A stretch of 48,281 nt of DNA from Arthrobacter globiformis. Lineage in GTDB: Bacteria; Actinomycetota; Actinomycetes; Actinomycetales; Micrococcaceae. The position numbers and the translations under genes were made by a program. The DNA lies in contig NZ_QLNP01000066.1 of the NCBI RefSeq assembly GCF_003261175.1, positions 1-48,281 of the forward strand, read 5' to 3'. The notes under the pieces are model-generated. The model was given only the letters and a program-made list of their open reading frames with translations, was not told the DNA's origin and did not search any database. Positions 36,457-45,069 of the stretch are shown one piece after another. Numbering within the stretch: position 1 is the stretch's first letter; the number at the start of each line of letters is the position of its first letter.

Positions 36457-37248
36457 GTGGCGGCTAACGTGGCCGGCATCGCCGGCGAAATTAACAGGAC
36501 CAGCGGGACGCCGATTTACGTCCAGCTCCGTGAGATCCTCAGGACCTACATCGCGACGTCCTGCCCGCCGGGCTCGGCGCTGCCCTCCGAGCGTGACCTG
36601 GCCGAACGTTTCAGCCTGGCCAGGATGACCGTCCGCCAGGCCATCGATGCCCTGGTGGGGGAGGAGGTCATCGAGCGGGTGGTCGGCCTGGGCACCTTCG
36701 TGCGGAAGCCGAAGCTGGACCTCCAGGTCAAGCTGACCTCCTACAGCGAGGAGATGCAGCGCCGCGGCATGGTGCCGGCCGCCAAGGTGCTGAGCTTTGA
36801 GCAGATCGCCGCCAGCGCCTTCCTGGCCCGCGAACTCCAGCTGGAGGAGGGAACACCCCTGGTGCGCTTCCGCCGTCTCCTGCTGGCCGATAACGAGCCA
36901 ATGAGCGTGGATGAGAACTTCATCCCGGCCCACCGGGTTCCGGGGCTTCTGGACGGCGAGCCGCCGACATCGCTGTACAACGTCCTCAGCGAACAGTTCG
37001 GCCTGGTCATGGAATGGGGCGAGGACATGATCGAGGCCACGGCCGCGTCGCCCTCCACCGCTCGGCTGCTCAACGTTGAGATCGGCGCGCCGCTGCTGAA
37101 AATCCAGCGGCATGCCTTCGTCGCCAGGTCCATGGTGGACTACTCGGTGTCCTACTACCGCGCCGACCGGTACAAGCTTTGGGTGCCGCTGCAGCGGCCC
37201 GGCGTACGGCCCACCCGGAACTACGCGTCGGGTTACAGGCAGCAGTAG
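36457..37248 (+). CDS. GntR/HutC-family regulator (DasR/NagR-like)
   Basis: 263 aa. Winged helix (about 20-88; PIYVQLREILRTYI, LPSERDLAERFSLARMTVRQAI, GLGTFVRKPK) and UTRA effector domain (about 95-250; FRRLLLADNEPMSVDENFIP, SVSYYRADRYKLWVPLQRP). The divergent HPr and the palindrome suggest a DasR-type repressor answering to aminosugar phosphates; that is inference. GTG start with CAGGAG (36443-36448) 8 nt upstream. Followed by a 20-bp bidirectional terminator. Confidence 0.9.
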   Translation: MAANVAGIAGEINRTSGTPIYVQLREILRTYIATSCPPGSALPSERDLAERFSLARMTVRQAIDALVGEEVIERVVGLGTFVRKPKLDLQVKLTSYSEEMQRRGMVPAAKVLSFEQIAASAFLARELQLEEGTPLVRFRRLLLADNEPMSVDENFIPAHRVPGLLDGEPPTSLYNVLSEQFGLVMEWGEDMIEATAASPSTARLLNVEIGAPLLKIQRHAFVARSMVDYSVSYYRADRYKLWVPLQRPGVRPTRNYASGYRQQ

Positions 37249-37303
37249 CCCGGCAGGTTGCCTGGGTTCGACACACGCAGCCCGTTTGGCAGTCAGAATG
37301 TGC

Positions 37304-37347
37304 AAACAGAAAGGGCCCGGTCCTGATGGACCGGGCCCTTTCTGTTT
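37304..37347. terminator. Bidirectional terminator between GntR gene and qcrB
   Basis: Perfect 20-bp arms 37304-37323 and 37328-37347, loop TGAT, starting AAACAGAAAGG and ending CCTTTCTGTTT. GGCCTGGCT repeats follow at about 37376-37403. Confidence 0.95.
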
Positions 37348-37400
37348 ACTGCTTGGTGAAGCGCTGCTGCCTAATGGCCTGGCTTTCAGTGGCCTGGCTC

Positions 37401-39077
37401 TTAGTGGCTGAGGGTCTTCTGTCCCTCGCCGGCTTCAACGGCTTCGTGGTGGCCGTGGCCTGCTTCCAGCTCCGCGGGGGTTGCCGGGGCAACCCTGTCC
37501 TCGAAGAACCAGCGGGACAGCTTGGCGCGGCGGTTTTCCTTGCGGGTCACCACACCGTGCTCGTTCGGCTGGGCCGGAAGCGGTGCAAGCGACTCGAAGC
37601 CGACAAGCTTGTAGCGCTTGTACTCGTCGAGCGGAGCGTGCACCTCGATGAACTCACCGTGCGGGAGGCGGACGATACGTCCGGTCTCGCGGCCGTGGAG
37701 GGCGATTTCGCGGTCCTTCCGCTGCAGGGCCAGGGCTACACGCTTGGTGACGACGAATGCGATGACCGGCCCGATGAAGAACAGTGCACGCAGCCAGTAC
37801 GTAACGTCGTTCAGCGCCACGTGGAAGTGCGTTGCAATGAGGTCGGAGCTGGCCGCGGCCCACATGACGCAGTAGAACGTGAAGCCGGCCATGCCGATCG
37901 CGGTACGCGTGGGAGCGTTGCGCGGGCGGTCCAGGACGTGGTGCTCACGGTTGTCCTTAGTGATCCAGCGCTCGATCCACGGGTAGGTGAACAGCACGGT
38001 GAACACCAGGCCAGCCGGAACGAGTGCCGGGAGCAGGACGTTCAGCGTCAGGACGTGGCCGAAGATGATGTATTCGAAGTGGAAGCCGCTGATCACACCC
38101 GGCATCAGGCGCAGAGCGCCGTCAACCCAACCGATGTACCAGTCAGGCTGGGTGCCTGCGGACACGGGGGAGGGGTCGTACGGGCCGTAGTTCCAGATCG
38201 GGTTGATGGTGAAGAACCCGGCCATCAGCGCGATGACACCGAACACGATGAAGAAGAAGCCACCGGCCTTCGCAGCGTAGACCGGGCCCAGCGGGTAGCC
38301 AACGACGTTGCGGTCGTTGCGGCCCGGGCCGGGGTACTGCGTGTGCTTGTGGACAACCACCATGAACAGGTGAACGACGATCATCAGCAGGATCAGTGCC
38401 GGCACGAGCAGGATGTGCAGCGTGTAGAGGCGGCTGATGATGACCGTGCCGGGGAACTCTCCACCGAACAGGAAGAAGGAGATGTAGGTGCCGATCACGG
38501 GGATCGACTTGATGACGCCGTCGATGATGCGCAGGCCGTTGCCGGACAGCAGGTCATCGGGGAGGGAGTAACCGGTAAAGCCGGCAGCCATGGCCAGGAT
38601 CAGCAGGACACCGCCCACCACCCAGTTCATTTCACGGGGCTTGCGGAACGCGCCGGTGAAGAACACGCGCAGCATGTGCACGGCCACGGAGGCCACGAAC
38701 AGCAGCGCTGCCCAGTGGTGGACCTGGCGCATGAACAGGCCACCGCGGACGTCAAAGGAGATGTCCAGCGAGGAGCTGTAGGCGACAGACATTTCGACGT
38801 TCTTCAGCGGCGTGTAGGAGCCGGCGTAGTGCGTCTCAGCCATGGACGGATCGAAGAAGAACGTCAGGAACGTTCCCGACATGAGCAGGATGACGAAGGA
38901 ATACAGCGCCACCTCGCCAAACATGAAGGACCAGTGGTCCGGGAATACCTTGCGGCCGAATTCGCGGAGGATTCCGGATCCGCCGACACGCTCGTCGACG
39001 AAGTCAGTAAAGCGTCCGACTTTGGTATTGGCTACGTAGGCGGGGGCTTCAGCTGTTGATGCTGCGCTCATGCTCAT
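37401..39077 (-). CDS. qcrB: Cytochrome bc1 complex cytochrome b subunit
   Basis: About 558 aa. The four haem-ligand His lie in QVHHWAALLFVASVAVHML and YTLHILLVPALILLMIVVHLF; the quinone-site motif PDW (GTQPDWYIGWVDG) is present. The C-terminal extension of over 100 residues (DREIALHGRETGRIVRL...) is an actinobacterial feature. It oxidises menaquinol. Start uncertain: GTG 39080, ATG 39077 and ATG 39071 are in frame after GGGAG; it overlaps qcrA. Last gene of ctaE-qcrC-qcrA-qcrB. Confidence 0.97.
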   Translation of the reverse strand: MSMSAASTAEAPAYVANTKVGRFTDFVDERVGGSGILREFGRKVFPDHWSFMFGEVALYSFVILLMSGTFLTFFFDPSMAETHYAGSYTPLKNVEMSVAYSSSLDISFDVRGGLFMRQVHHWAALLFVASVAVHMLRVFFTGAFRKPREMNWVVGGVLLILAMAAGFTGYSLPDDLLSGNGLRIIDGVIKSIPVIGTYISFFLFGGEFPGTVIISRLYTLHILLVPALILLMIVVHLFMVVVHKHTQYPGPGRNDRNVVGYPLGPVYAAKAGGFFFIVFGVIALMAGFFTINPIWNYGPYDPSPVSAGTQPDWYIGWVDGALRLMPGVISGFHFEYIIFGHVLTLNVLLPALVPAGLVFTVLFTYPWIERWITKDNREHHVLDRPRNAPTRTAIGMAGFTFYCVMWAAASSDLIATHFHVALNDVTYWLRALFFIGPVIAFVVTKRVALALQRKDREIALHGRETGRIVRLPHGEFIEVHAPLDEYKRYKLVGFESLAPLPAQPNEHGVVTRKENRRAKLSRWFFEDRVAPATPAELEAGHGHHEAVEAGEGQKTLSH

Positions 39078-40119
39078 CACGCTCCCAGTAACTTGGTCCT
39101 ACAGGTTCTTTGAAGTCGCTGGTAGCGACCAGGTAGCCCTCATCGTCAACTGCGATGGGCAGCTGGGGGAGCGGGCGGCTGGCCGGGCCGAAGATAACCT
39201 TGCATTCCTGGGTCAGGTCGAAGGTTGACTGGTGGCACGGGCACAGCAGGTGGTGCGTCTGCTGCTCGTAAAGGGCAACAGGGCAACCAACGTGGGTGCA
39301 GATCTTGGAGTAGGCAACGATGCCGTTGTAGCCCCAGGTTTCGCGTCCCGCGGACGGGTTAAGCGAAGCCGGGTCCAGACGCATCAGCAGAACGACGGCC
39401 TTGGCCTTCTCGTTGAGCTTGCCTTCGTGCAGTTCGTTGAGGCCTTCCGGGATCACGTGGAAGGCGGAACCGATGGTGACGTCCGAGGCCTTGATGGGGG
39501 TTCCATCAGGGTCGCGGGTGAGGCGCTTGAGCTTGCCGTCAGTCGGGGCCCACATGGTGTGCGCCAGCTTGTCGTCCGGGCGCGGTCCCAGGTCGCCGAA
39601 GACGGCGAGGGCCGGCAGGGGTGCGAGTGCCACGGCGCCCAGCAGGGTGTTCCGGATGAGGGGACGGCGCTTGATGCCCGTTTCCTCCACGATGTCGTCA
39701 ACGATGCGGACGGCAGCCTGGCGGTCGTCCTCGGTACGGATCGCGTGGCGTTCCTCGGAGACTTCGTGGTCCGGCATCAGGGCCTTGGCCCAGTGCACGA
39801 TACCGGTGCCGATGCCGAGCATGGCGAACGCCGTGCCAATGCCGAGCAGCGCATTCTGCAGCCGGATGGTGGCAATGCTTGAGTCGTCTCCCAGGTCGAT
39901 GGCGAAGTACGCCACCAGGAAGATCACGGTGCCAACAACTGAGGTTGCGAACAGTGCAGCAACCTGCCGTTCTGCCCGCTTGGCGGCCTTCGGGTCCGTG
40001 TCAGCCAGGCGCAAGCGGTGCGGGGGAAGTCCAGGATCCTGGAATTTCTCCACCTCATGCTGACCAGCCGTAGCTACGGTGCCCGAGTGGTTCGGACTGC
40101 CGTCACTATGGTTGCCCAT
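39049..40119 (-). CDS. qcrA: Cytochrome bc1 complex Rieske iron-sulfur subunit
   Basis: 356 aa from ATG 40119, preferred because GAGG lies 6 nt upstream; ATG 40131 is also in frame. Three N-terminal membrane helices, an actinobacterial feature, then the Rieske domain with CTHVGCP and CPCHQSTFD binding the 2Fe-2S cluster (two Cys, two His). Electrons pass from menaquinol to QcrC. Overlaps the qcrB start by about 29 bp. Confidence 0.97.
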   Translation of the reverse strand: MGNHSDGSPNHSGTVATAGQHEVEKFQDPGLPPHRLRLADTDPKAAKRAERQVAALFATSVVGTVIFLVAYFAIDLGDDSSIATIRLQNALLGIGTAFAMLGIGTGIVHWAKALMPDHEVSEERHAIRTEDDRQAAVRIVDDIVEETGIKRRPLIRNTLLGAVALAPLPALAVFGDLGPRPDDKLAHTMWAPTDGKLKRLTRDPDGTPIKASDVTIGSAFHVIPEGLNELHEGKLNEKAKAVVLLMRLDPASLNPSAGRETWGYNGIVAYSKICTHVGCPVALYEQQTHHLLCPCHQSTFDLTQECKVIFGPASRPLPQLPIAVDDEGYLVATSDFKEPVGPSYWERDEHERSINS

Positions 40120-40219
40120 GATTCGCCTCATCCTTCTCTCGTCTCGGCCTTTGCCGAGTTATGTTCAGTTCCAAACCTGCTGTGCAATCAGCAGGACGTT
40201 CTTGTTGTGCCTGCTTTGG

Positions 40220-41008
40220 CTAGGACGTGCGGGACGTCAGCCAGATGGTGAAGGCGATGATGACGCCCAGGCCAGCGATCCACACGAACAGGCCCTCAGA
40301 AACAGGACCAAGTGCGCCCAGGTCTGCGCCGCCCGGGGAGCCGTTGGCTTCAATCTGCTTCAGGAAGGTGATGATGTCGCGCTTGCCTTCGGGGGAGATG
40401 TTCGAGTCGTTGAACACCGGCATGTTCTGCGGTCCGGTCACCATGGCTTCATAGATGTGCTTGCCCGAGACGTCGGCCAGGGCCGGCGCGAACTTACCGC
40501 GGGTGAGTGCACCGCCAGCGGCTGCAGCGTTGTGGCACATGGCGCAGTTCACGCGGAACAGCTCGCCACCTTCGGCGGCGTTGCCCTTCTCATCCAGCAG
40601 TTCCTCGGCCGGGATGGCCGGGCCCGGTCCCAGCGACGCGACGTACGCGGCCAGCTGGTGGGTCTGGGTGTCGTTGAACTGGGCAGGCTTCTTGTAGGCC
40701 TGGGGGCCGTTCATCTGCATGGGCATGCGGCCGGTGCCGACCTGGAAGTCAACAGCGGCGGCGCCGACGCCAACCAGTGAGGGACCGTCCTGCGTTCCGC
40801 TGGCACCCATGCCGTGGCAGGTGGCGCAGTTCGCTTCGAAGAGCTTCTCGCCTTCCTGTGTATCGGTGGCGGTGAACTCTGCAGTGCTGGCTTTGGCCTC
40901 GTTGACGGTGGTGGCAACGGCGTACAGCCCACCAGTGAGGAGGAGGCCCATCAACAGCAGGGCTATTGCTGCCAGTGGGTGACGTCGCTTCTGCGAGAGT
41001 GCCTTCAC
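40220..41008 (-). CDS. qcrC: Cytochrome bc1 complex dihaem cytochrome c subunit
   Basis: 262 aa. N-terminal anchor (PLAAIALLLMGLLLTGGLYA), two haem c motifs (CATCH and CAMCH), and a C-terminal helix (LFVWIAGLGVIIAFTIWLTS). The two haems replace a separate soluble cytochrome c and connect bc1 to the CuA site of CtaC. GTG start with AAGGA about 8 nt upstream. Lies 100 bp before qcrA and 88 bp after ctaE, all in the same direction. Confidence 0.97.
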   Translation of the reverse strand: MKALSQKRRHPLAAIALLLMGLLLTGGLYAVATTVNEAKASTAEFTATDTQEGEKLFEANCATCHGMGASGTQDGPSLVGVGAAAVDFQVGTGRMPMQMNGPQAYKKPAQFNDTQTHQLAAYVASLGPGPAIPAEELLDEKGNAAEGGELFRVNCAMCHNAAAAGGALTRGKFAPALADVSGKHIYEAMVTGPQNMPVFNDSNISPEGKRDIITFLKQIEANGSPGGADLGALGPVSEGLFVWIAGLGVIIAFTIWLTSRTS

Positions 41009-41096
41009 GTGGTGGTTCCTTTATTCGATCGTGCGTCGGCTCCGTGAGCCGCTTCTTAGAATTCGTTCTCTTGGGAAAGAGGGAGAAAAGTCTGGG

Positions 41097-41735
41097 CTAC
41101 TGGAGGACGTAGATGACCAGGAAGAGGCCAATCCACACGACGTCCACGAAGTGCCAGTAGTAGGAGGTGACAATCGCCGAGGTCGCCTCGAAGTGACCGA
41201 ACTTCTTCGCGGCGAAGGAGCGGCCCATGATGAGCAGGAAGGCGACCAGACCGCCGATGACGTGCAGGCCGTGGAAGCCGGTGGTCATGTAGAAGGCGGA
41301 TCCGTAAGCGTTGGAGGACAGCGACACGTGCTCCGAGACCAGCATGGCGTATTCCGTGGTCTGGCCGGCAACGAAGAAGGCGCCCATGAGGAAGGTCAGG
41401 GTGAACCATTCGTTCATGCCCCAGCGGGTGAACTGGAGCGGCCCGCCGCTGCGTCGCGGCTGGAGCCTTTCGGCGGCGAATACGCCCATCTGGCAAGTGA
41501 AGGAACTTGCCACGAGGACGATGGTGTTAACAAGCGCAAAGGGGAAGTTGAGCTTAGCCGTCTCTTCCGCCCACATCTGGCCGGAGGTGGACCGGAGTGT
41601 GAAGTACATGGCGAAGAGACCGGCGAAGAACATCAACTCACTGGAGAGCCAGACAACGGTCCCGACGGAGACCATATTCGGGCGGTTCAGCGTGGGGTGC
41701 GCAGGGGTACTGGGGGCATGGGTCGCAGATGTCAC
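41097..41735 (-). CDS. ctaE: Cytochrome c oxidase subunit III
   Basis: 212 aa from GTG 41735 ([20 protein letters not shown]); the frame is open to ATG 41771, but that part would cross the promoter region. Five membrane helices; [41 protein letters not shown] and [21 protein letters not shown] are typical of CtaE. Subunit III stabilises proton pumping. First gene of the minus-strand bc1-aa3 operon. No Shine-Dalgarno sequence; a palindrome sits just upstream. Confidence 0.96.
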   Translation of the reverse strand: MTSATHAPSTPAHPTLNRPNMVSVGTVVWLSSELMFFAGLFAMYFTLRSTSGQMWAEETAKLNFPFALVNTIVLVASSFTCQMGVFAAERLQPRRSGGPLQFTRWGMNEWFTLTFLMGAFFVAGQTTEYAMLVSEHVSLSSNAYGSAFYMTTGFHGLHVIGGLVAFLLIMGRSFAAKKFGHFEATSAIVTSYYWHFVDVVWIGLFLVIYVLQ

Positions 41736-41737
41736 AT

Positions 41738-41750
41738 AGACATTATGTCT
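41738..41750. promoter_or_regulatory. Palindrome over the ctaE promoter region
   Basis: AGACATTATGTCT, perfect inverted repeat around one central base, 2 bp before the ctaE start. On the minus strand it contains TAATGT, a match to the actinobacterial -10 pattern TANNNT, 4 nt from the GTG. It could be an operator that blocks the start of the ctaE-qcr transcript. Confidence 0.6.
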
Positions 41751-41846
41751 GTAAAACTCCGGCTTGCCCAACGCAAACCGCCTTTTGCGGAGACTTTTTC
41801 TACAAAGACGCGAAATCGCGCGGAAAAGTTCCCGGACCCGTTCATA

Positions 41847-41877
41847 TTGGTCTTTGCGACTGGCACCTCGATAGCAT
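41847..41877 (+). promoter_or_regulatory. Candidate trpD promoter, leaderless
   Basis: TTGGTC (41847-41852), 19-bp spacer and TAGCAT (41872-41877), then six bases and the trpD GTG. AGGAG touches the start codon directly, too close for a normal ribosome-binding site. Confidence 0.45.
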
Positions 41878-41883
41878 CAGGAG

Positions 41884-42942
41884 GTGACTTCACAGGTATC
41901 GGCACCGGCGGCAGGCAACACCTGGCCGCGCCTCATCTCGGCACTGTTGAACGGCGAACACCTGAGCGCGGACAGTACGGCATGGGCCATGGACACCATC
42001 ATGTCGGGGGCCGCCACACCCGTCCAGATTGCCGGTTTCCTGGTGGCGCTGCGCGCGAAGGGGGAGACGGTGGAGGAGATTGCCGGCCTCGTTGACGCCA
42101 TGGTGTCCCACGCTAATCCGATCTCCATCAGCGGCGAAAAGCTGGACATCGTGGGCACCGGTGGTGACCAACTCAACACTGTCAACATCTCCACCATGGC
42201 CGCCCTGGTCTGCGCCGGAGCGGGCGCAAAGGTGGTTAAGCACGGCAACCGCGCGGCGTCGTCGTCGTCGGGATCAGCGGACGTCCTGGAAGCGCTGGGG
42301 GTGCGGCTCGACCTGCCCATAGCCGACGTTGCCCGGAACGCAGAGGAAGCGGGCATCACCTTCTGCTTCGCCCAGGTCTTCCACCCGTCCTTCCGCCACA
42401 CCGCGGTGCCCAGGCGCGAACTTGCGATCCCCACAGCCTTCAACTTCCTGGGCCCCCTCACCAACCCCGCGCGGGTGCAGGCGTCCGCAGTGGGCGTGGC
42501 GAACGCCCGCATGGCGCCGCTCGTGGCCGGCGTCCTGGCGCGGCGCGGCAGCCGGGGCCTGGTGTTCCGTGGCAGCGACGGCCTGGACGAACTGACCACC
42601 ACCGGGCCGTCCACCGTGTGGGAGATCCGCGGCGGGGAAGTGACAGAGCAGACTTTCTCGCCCGGGGACCTGGGGATCCGTCAGGCGACTGTCGATCAGC
42701 TGCGCGGCGGTGACGCGCACGCGAATGCCGCCGTCGTCCGCAATGTCCTGGCCGGGGAAACCGGGCCGGTTCGGGACGCGGTCCTGTTGAACGCGGCGGC
42801 GGGCCTGGTGGCGTACGATCTTCAGGCCGACGGTCCGCTCACTGACCGCATGAAGCTTGCCCTCGACCGCGCCGCGGAATCCATCGGCTCCGGCGCAGCC
42901 GCTGCGGTGCTCGAGAAGTGGGTCAGCCTCTCGCGGGCCTAG
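41884..42942 (+). CDS. trpD: Anthranilate phosphoribosyltransferase
   Basis: 352 aa. GTGGD (91-95) and [21 protein letters not shown] (about 119-139) bind PRPP and anthranilate; [10 protein letters not shown]-like [15 protein letters not shown] follows. Second step of tryptophan synthesis. It stands apart from other trp genes, next to ctaE, as in mycobacteria. GTG start; see the promoter entry. Ends at a 48-bp palindromic terminator. Confidence 0.96.
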   Translation: MTSQVSAPAAGNTWPRLISALLNGEHLSADSTAWAMDTIMSGAATPVQIAGFLVALRAKGETVEEIAGLVDAMVSHANPISISGEKLDIVGTGGDQLNTVNISTMAALVCAGAGAKVVKHGNRAASSSSGSADVLEALGVRLDLPIADVARNAEEAGITFCFAQVFHPSFRHTAVPRRELAIPTAFNFLGPLTNPARVQASAVGVANARMAPLVAGVLARRGSRGLVFRGSDGLDELTTTGPSTVWEIRGGEVTEQTFSPGDLGIRQATVDQLRGGDAHANAAVVRNVLAGETGPVRDAVLLNAAAGLVAYDLQADGPLTDRMKLALDRAAESIGSGAAAAVLEKWVSLSRA

Positions 42943-42965
42943 GGCTCCGAACAGTTCCAACGCAC

Positions 42966-43013
42966 CAACAGCAAAGGGCCAGGCACCTGCAGGTGCCTGG
43001 CCCTTTGCTGTTG
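42966..43013. terminator. 48-bp perfect palindrome terminator
   Basis: Arms 42966-42989 and 42990-43013 are exact reverse complements with no spacer; the centre is CTGCAG. They begin CAACAGCAAAGG and end CCTTTGCTGTTG, so convergent trpD and the Lrp-type gene can both end here. Confidence 0.96.
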
Positions 43014-43026
43014 TTGCAGCGAGCCG

Positions 43027-43308
43027 CTATTCCTCGAACCCCAGCGCGAAGGCGGCATCGAGGTCGTGCTGTGAGTAGGCCCGGAAGGCGATATGGGTGG
43101 TGGTGTGCACGACCGCGGGCACCTTGGACAGCTTGTCGGCGATGACGTCCGCCAGATCTTCGTGCTGGGACACGCGCGCGACGGCGATCAGATCCCATTC
43201 CCCGGTCACGGAGTAGACCTCGCTGATGCCGTCAATGGAGGATATCTCCTCGGCCGTTTCGGGGATACGCGAGGCGTCTGTCTTGATCAGGACGAATGCG
43301 GTGATCAC
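43027..43308 (-). CDS. Lrp/AsnC ligand-binding (RAM) domain protein without DNA-binding domain
   Basis: 93 aa from GTG 43308, with AAGGG 6 nt upstream (the frame is open a little further). MITAFVLIKTDASRIPETAEEISSIDGI...VYSVTGEWDLIAVARV matches only the C-terminal ferredoxin-like RAM domain of Lrp/AsnC regulators; there is no helix-turn-helix. Such stand-alone domains may bind amino acids and assemble with full-length Lrp proteins. Target unknown. Confidence 0.88.
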   Translation of the reverse strand: MITAFVLIKTDASRIPETAEEISSIDGISEVYSVTGEWDLIAVARVSQHEDLADVIADKLSKVPAVVHTTTHIAFRAYSQHDLDAAFALGFEE

Positions 43309-43417
43309 TGTGAACCCTTCCGGATCTGTTGAGCTGTGCTGCCAGCCTATTACATGGGCGGTCCAGTACATGGGCGGCGCCGGTCGGTTGCTCCCGTGGC
43401 GGCGCCGCCCGCAGGAG

Positions 43418-43828
43418 TCAGGCGCGGCGGCGTGCGCGCAGGCGGAGAACTGTGGCGACGATGAGGCGGTAGCCGAGGAGGAACACCGCCAGGCTCAGCA
43501 GCGCGACGATCACAAATGGGAGCACCACCGTCTGTCCCGTGAGCGCGCGTAGAGCCATTCCGATGGCAACGGTGCCCAGCCACACAGCCACCCCGGCCGG
43601 CCACAGCGCGAGCGGCCGCCGCCAGAGCCTCAGCAGCAGCCAGGTCACGGCTGCGCCGGCCAGGAACGGCCAGGCGGTGGAGAGGACTCCAATGACTGTT
43701 TCACCCCGTGCATGTGCGTCGCGGCCGATGGCAGCGAACGTCAGGATGAGGATGAAATCTGCCGCAGCTGCGGCGGCCGTCAGGGCCGGAACCGCCCGCG
43801 TTCCGGGACGGTCTGTTGTGGAAGGCAT
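43418..43828 (-). CDS. DUF3054 membrane protein
   Basis: 136 aa from ATG 43828. Four hydrophobic segments: ADFILILTFAAIG, VIGVLSTAWPFLAGAAVTWLLL, LWPAGVAVWLGTVAIGMALRAL and VVLPFVIVALLSLAVFLLGYRLI, with RDAHARGE after the first. This is the DUF3054 pattern, actinobacterial, unknown function. GGAAG lies close to the start. The long open frame upstream is a shadow of the VOC gene. Confidence 0.87.
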   Translation of the reverse strand: MPSTTDRPGTRAVPALTAAAAAADFILILTFAAIGRDAHARGETVIGVLSTAWPFLAGAAVTWLLLRLWRRPLALWPAGVAVWLGTVAIGMALRALTGQTVVLPFVIVALLSLAVFLLGYRLIVATVLRLRARRRA

Positions 43829-43924
43829 GCTTCCGAGCCTATCCGTTTTTGGCAGGTCTTGCCCCCGCCGGAATATCCCGTGACGATGTGAGGCAGGAAG
43901 CATGCACTCCCTGAAGGAGGCCCA

Positions 43925-44311
43925 GTGAAGCTCATCCAGATCGCGCAGCACGCCGAGGATCTTGACCGGGCGGCGGAGTTCTACTCGAGGCTGCTGGGCA
44001 CCGCGCCGGCAGCTGTCTTCGACCCGCCGGGACTGCTGTTCTTCGATCTCGACGGCGTCCGGCTGCTGCTGGAACGGGGAGCGCCTTCGGCAGTGATTTA
44101 CCTTGGCGTCCCGGACGTGAGGCTGCGCGTGGCCGAGCTCGAGGCCGGGGGAGTGGAGGTGGTTGGCACCCCACACGTGATCTTCCATCACGATGATGCA
44201 CGTCTCGGCCCTGCGGGTGCGGACGAATGGATGGCTTTCATCAGGGACAGTGAGGGGAACACGGTGGGACTGGTGAGCCACGCGTTCGACGGCGGGGCGC
44301 CCGCCGGATAG
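43925..44311 (+). CDS. VOC-superfamily (glyoxalase/bleomycin-resistance-like) protein
   Basis: 128 aa with two beta-alpha-beta-beta-beta halves: KLIQIAQHAEDLDRAAEFYSRLLG and LLFFDLDGVRLLLERG, then IYLGVPDVRLRVAELEAGGVEV and WMAFIRDSEGNTVGLVSH. Metal ligand positions (His near the start of each half, Glu in SEGN) look partly kept. Substrate unknown. GTG start with AAGGAGG (43914-43920) 4 nt upstream. Ends 4 bp from the convergent LysE-type gene. Confidence 0.86.
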   Translation: MKLIQIAQHAEDLDRAAEFYSRLLGTAPAAVFDPPGLLFFDLDGVRLLLERGAPSAVIYLGVPDVRLRVAELEAGGVEVVGTPHVIFHHDDARLGPAGADEWMAFIRDSEGNTVGLVSHAFDGGAPAG

Positions 44312-44315
44312 GGCG

Positions 44316-44945
44316 TCAGGCTTTGCTGGTGGCGATCTTTGCCGCAAAACCCAGGAGGACGACGCCGGCGATCCGGTCCGTGGTTGTGGCCACGGCAGGC
44401 GACTGGAGCCAGCGGCGCGCATGGTGGGTTGCCAAAATGATGACCGCAAACCACGCCATGCCCTCGACATTGTGCACCAGCGGCAACAGCACGCCCATCA
44501 GCAGCGGCGGCGCCTCCGGCGGAAGGAACTGCGGGATCATGGCCATGTAGAAAACCCCGACCTTGGGATTCAGCAGGCTGGTGGTGGTGCCCGACAGCCA
44601 TGCAGCGCGGGAGCTGGCCGGGCCCGCGGGCCCGGCCTCCGCCGTCGTCCCCGGGCGGAAGCTTCGGATAATCATGCTCGCAGCCAGCCACGCCATGTAG
44701 CAGGCGCCCGCAACCTTTAGGACGGTAAAGGCTGTTTCCGAGGCGGCCAGCAAGGCCGATGCACCGACGGCGGCGGCCACACCCCAGAGGACGGTACCTG
44801 TGCAGATGCCCGCCGCGGTGGCGAAGGCAGACCCGCGGCCGCCGCTGATCGCGGTACGCAGCACGAGCACTGTGTCCATTCCCGGGATCACCGTGAGTAG
44901 GGCGGCCACGAGGGCGAACTGCAGGAGGGAGTCGGAGATGCTCAT
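44316..44945 (-). CDS. LysE/RhtB family exporter
   Basis: 209 aa from ATG 44945 (MSISDSLLQFALVAALLTVIPGMDTVLVLRTAISGG), with six membrane helices and the family signature PGMDTVLVLRT. GICTGTVLWGVAAAVG and SLLNPKVGVFYMAMIPQFL are also typical. Exports amino acids or homoserine lactone-like solutes; exact cargo unknown. No Shine-Dalgarno sequence, but TACCAT lies 5 nt before ATG. Confidence 0.9.
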   Translation of the reverse strand: MSISDSLLQFALVAALLTVIPGMDTVLVLRTAISGGRGSAFATAAGICTGTVLWGVAAAVGASALLAASETAFTVLKVAGACYMAWLAASMIIRSFRPGTTAEAGPAGPASSRAAWLSGTTTSLLNPKVGVFYMAMIPQFLPPEAPPLLMGVLLPLVHNVEGMAWFAVIILATHHARRWLQSPAVATTTDRIAGVVLLGFAAKIATSKA

Positions 44946-44950
44946 AGTCG

Positions 44951-44956
44951 ATGGTA
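44951..44956 (-). promoter_or_regulatory. Candidate -10 element, leaderless start of LysE gene
   Basis: TACCAT on the minus strand, 5 nt before ATG 44945. Fits the TANNNT pattern; no clear -35. Confidence 0.4.
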
Positions 44957-45017
44957 GGCGAATCCGGGGGTGCACAGGTGACCGTCGACTGCGGCGCGTT
45001 TACCCCTGGCACCGGAT

Positions 45018-45066
45018 CAAAAAGGTCTCCGGGGACGACGGCGGGAGGTCCCGCCGTCGTCCTTTT
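45018..45066 (-). terminator. Terminator of the thiamine-diphosphate enzyme gene
   Basis: 13-bp stem GGACGACGGCGGG (45033-45045) / CCCGCCGTCGTCC (45050-45062), loop AGGT. On the minus strand a T5 run follows after 8 nt; on the plus strand TTTT follows at once, so it could also stop plus-strand transcripts. Confidence 0.85.
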
Positions 45067-45069
45067 CTG

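Noticed and set aside
37264-37285. GGGTTCGACACACGC as a tRNA T-arm
   Set aside because: The flanks do not pair to a 5-bp stem and no acceptor or anticodon arm is present.
37179-39059. 626-codon plus-strand frame opposite qcrB
   Set aside because: Antisense shadow with no domain; QcrB motifs are on the other strand.
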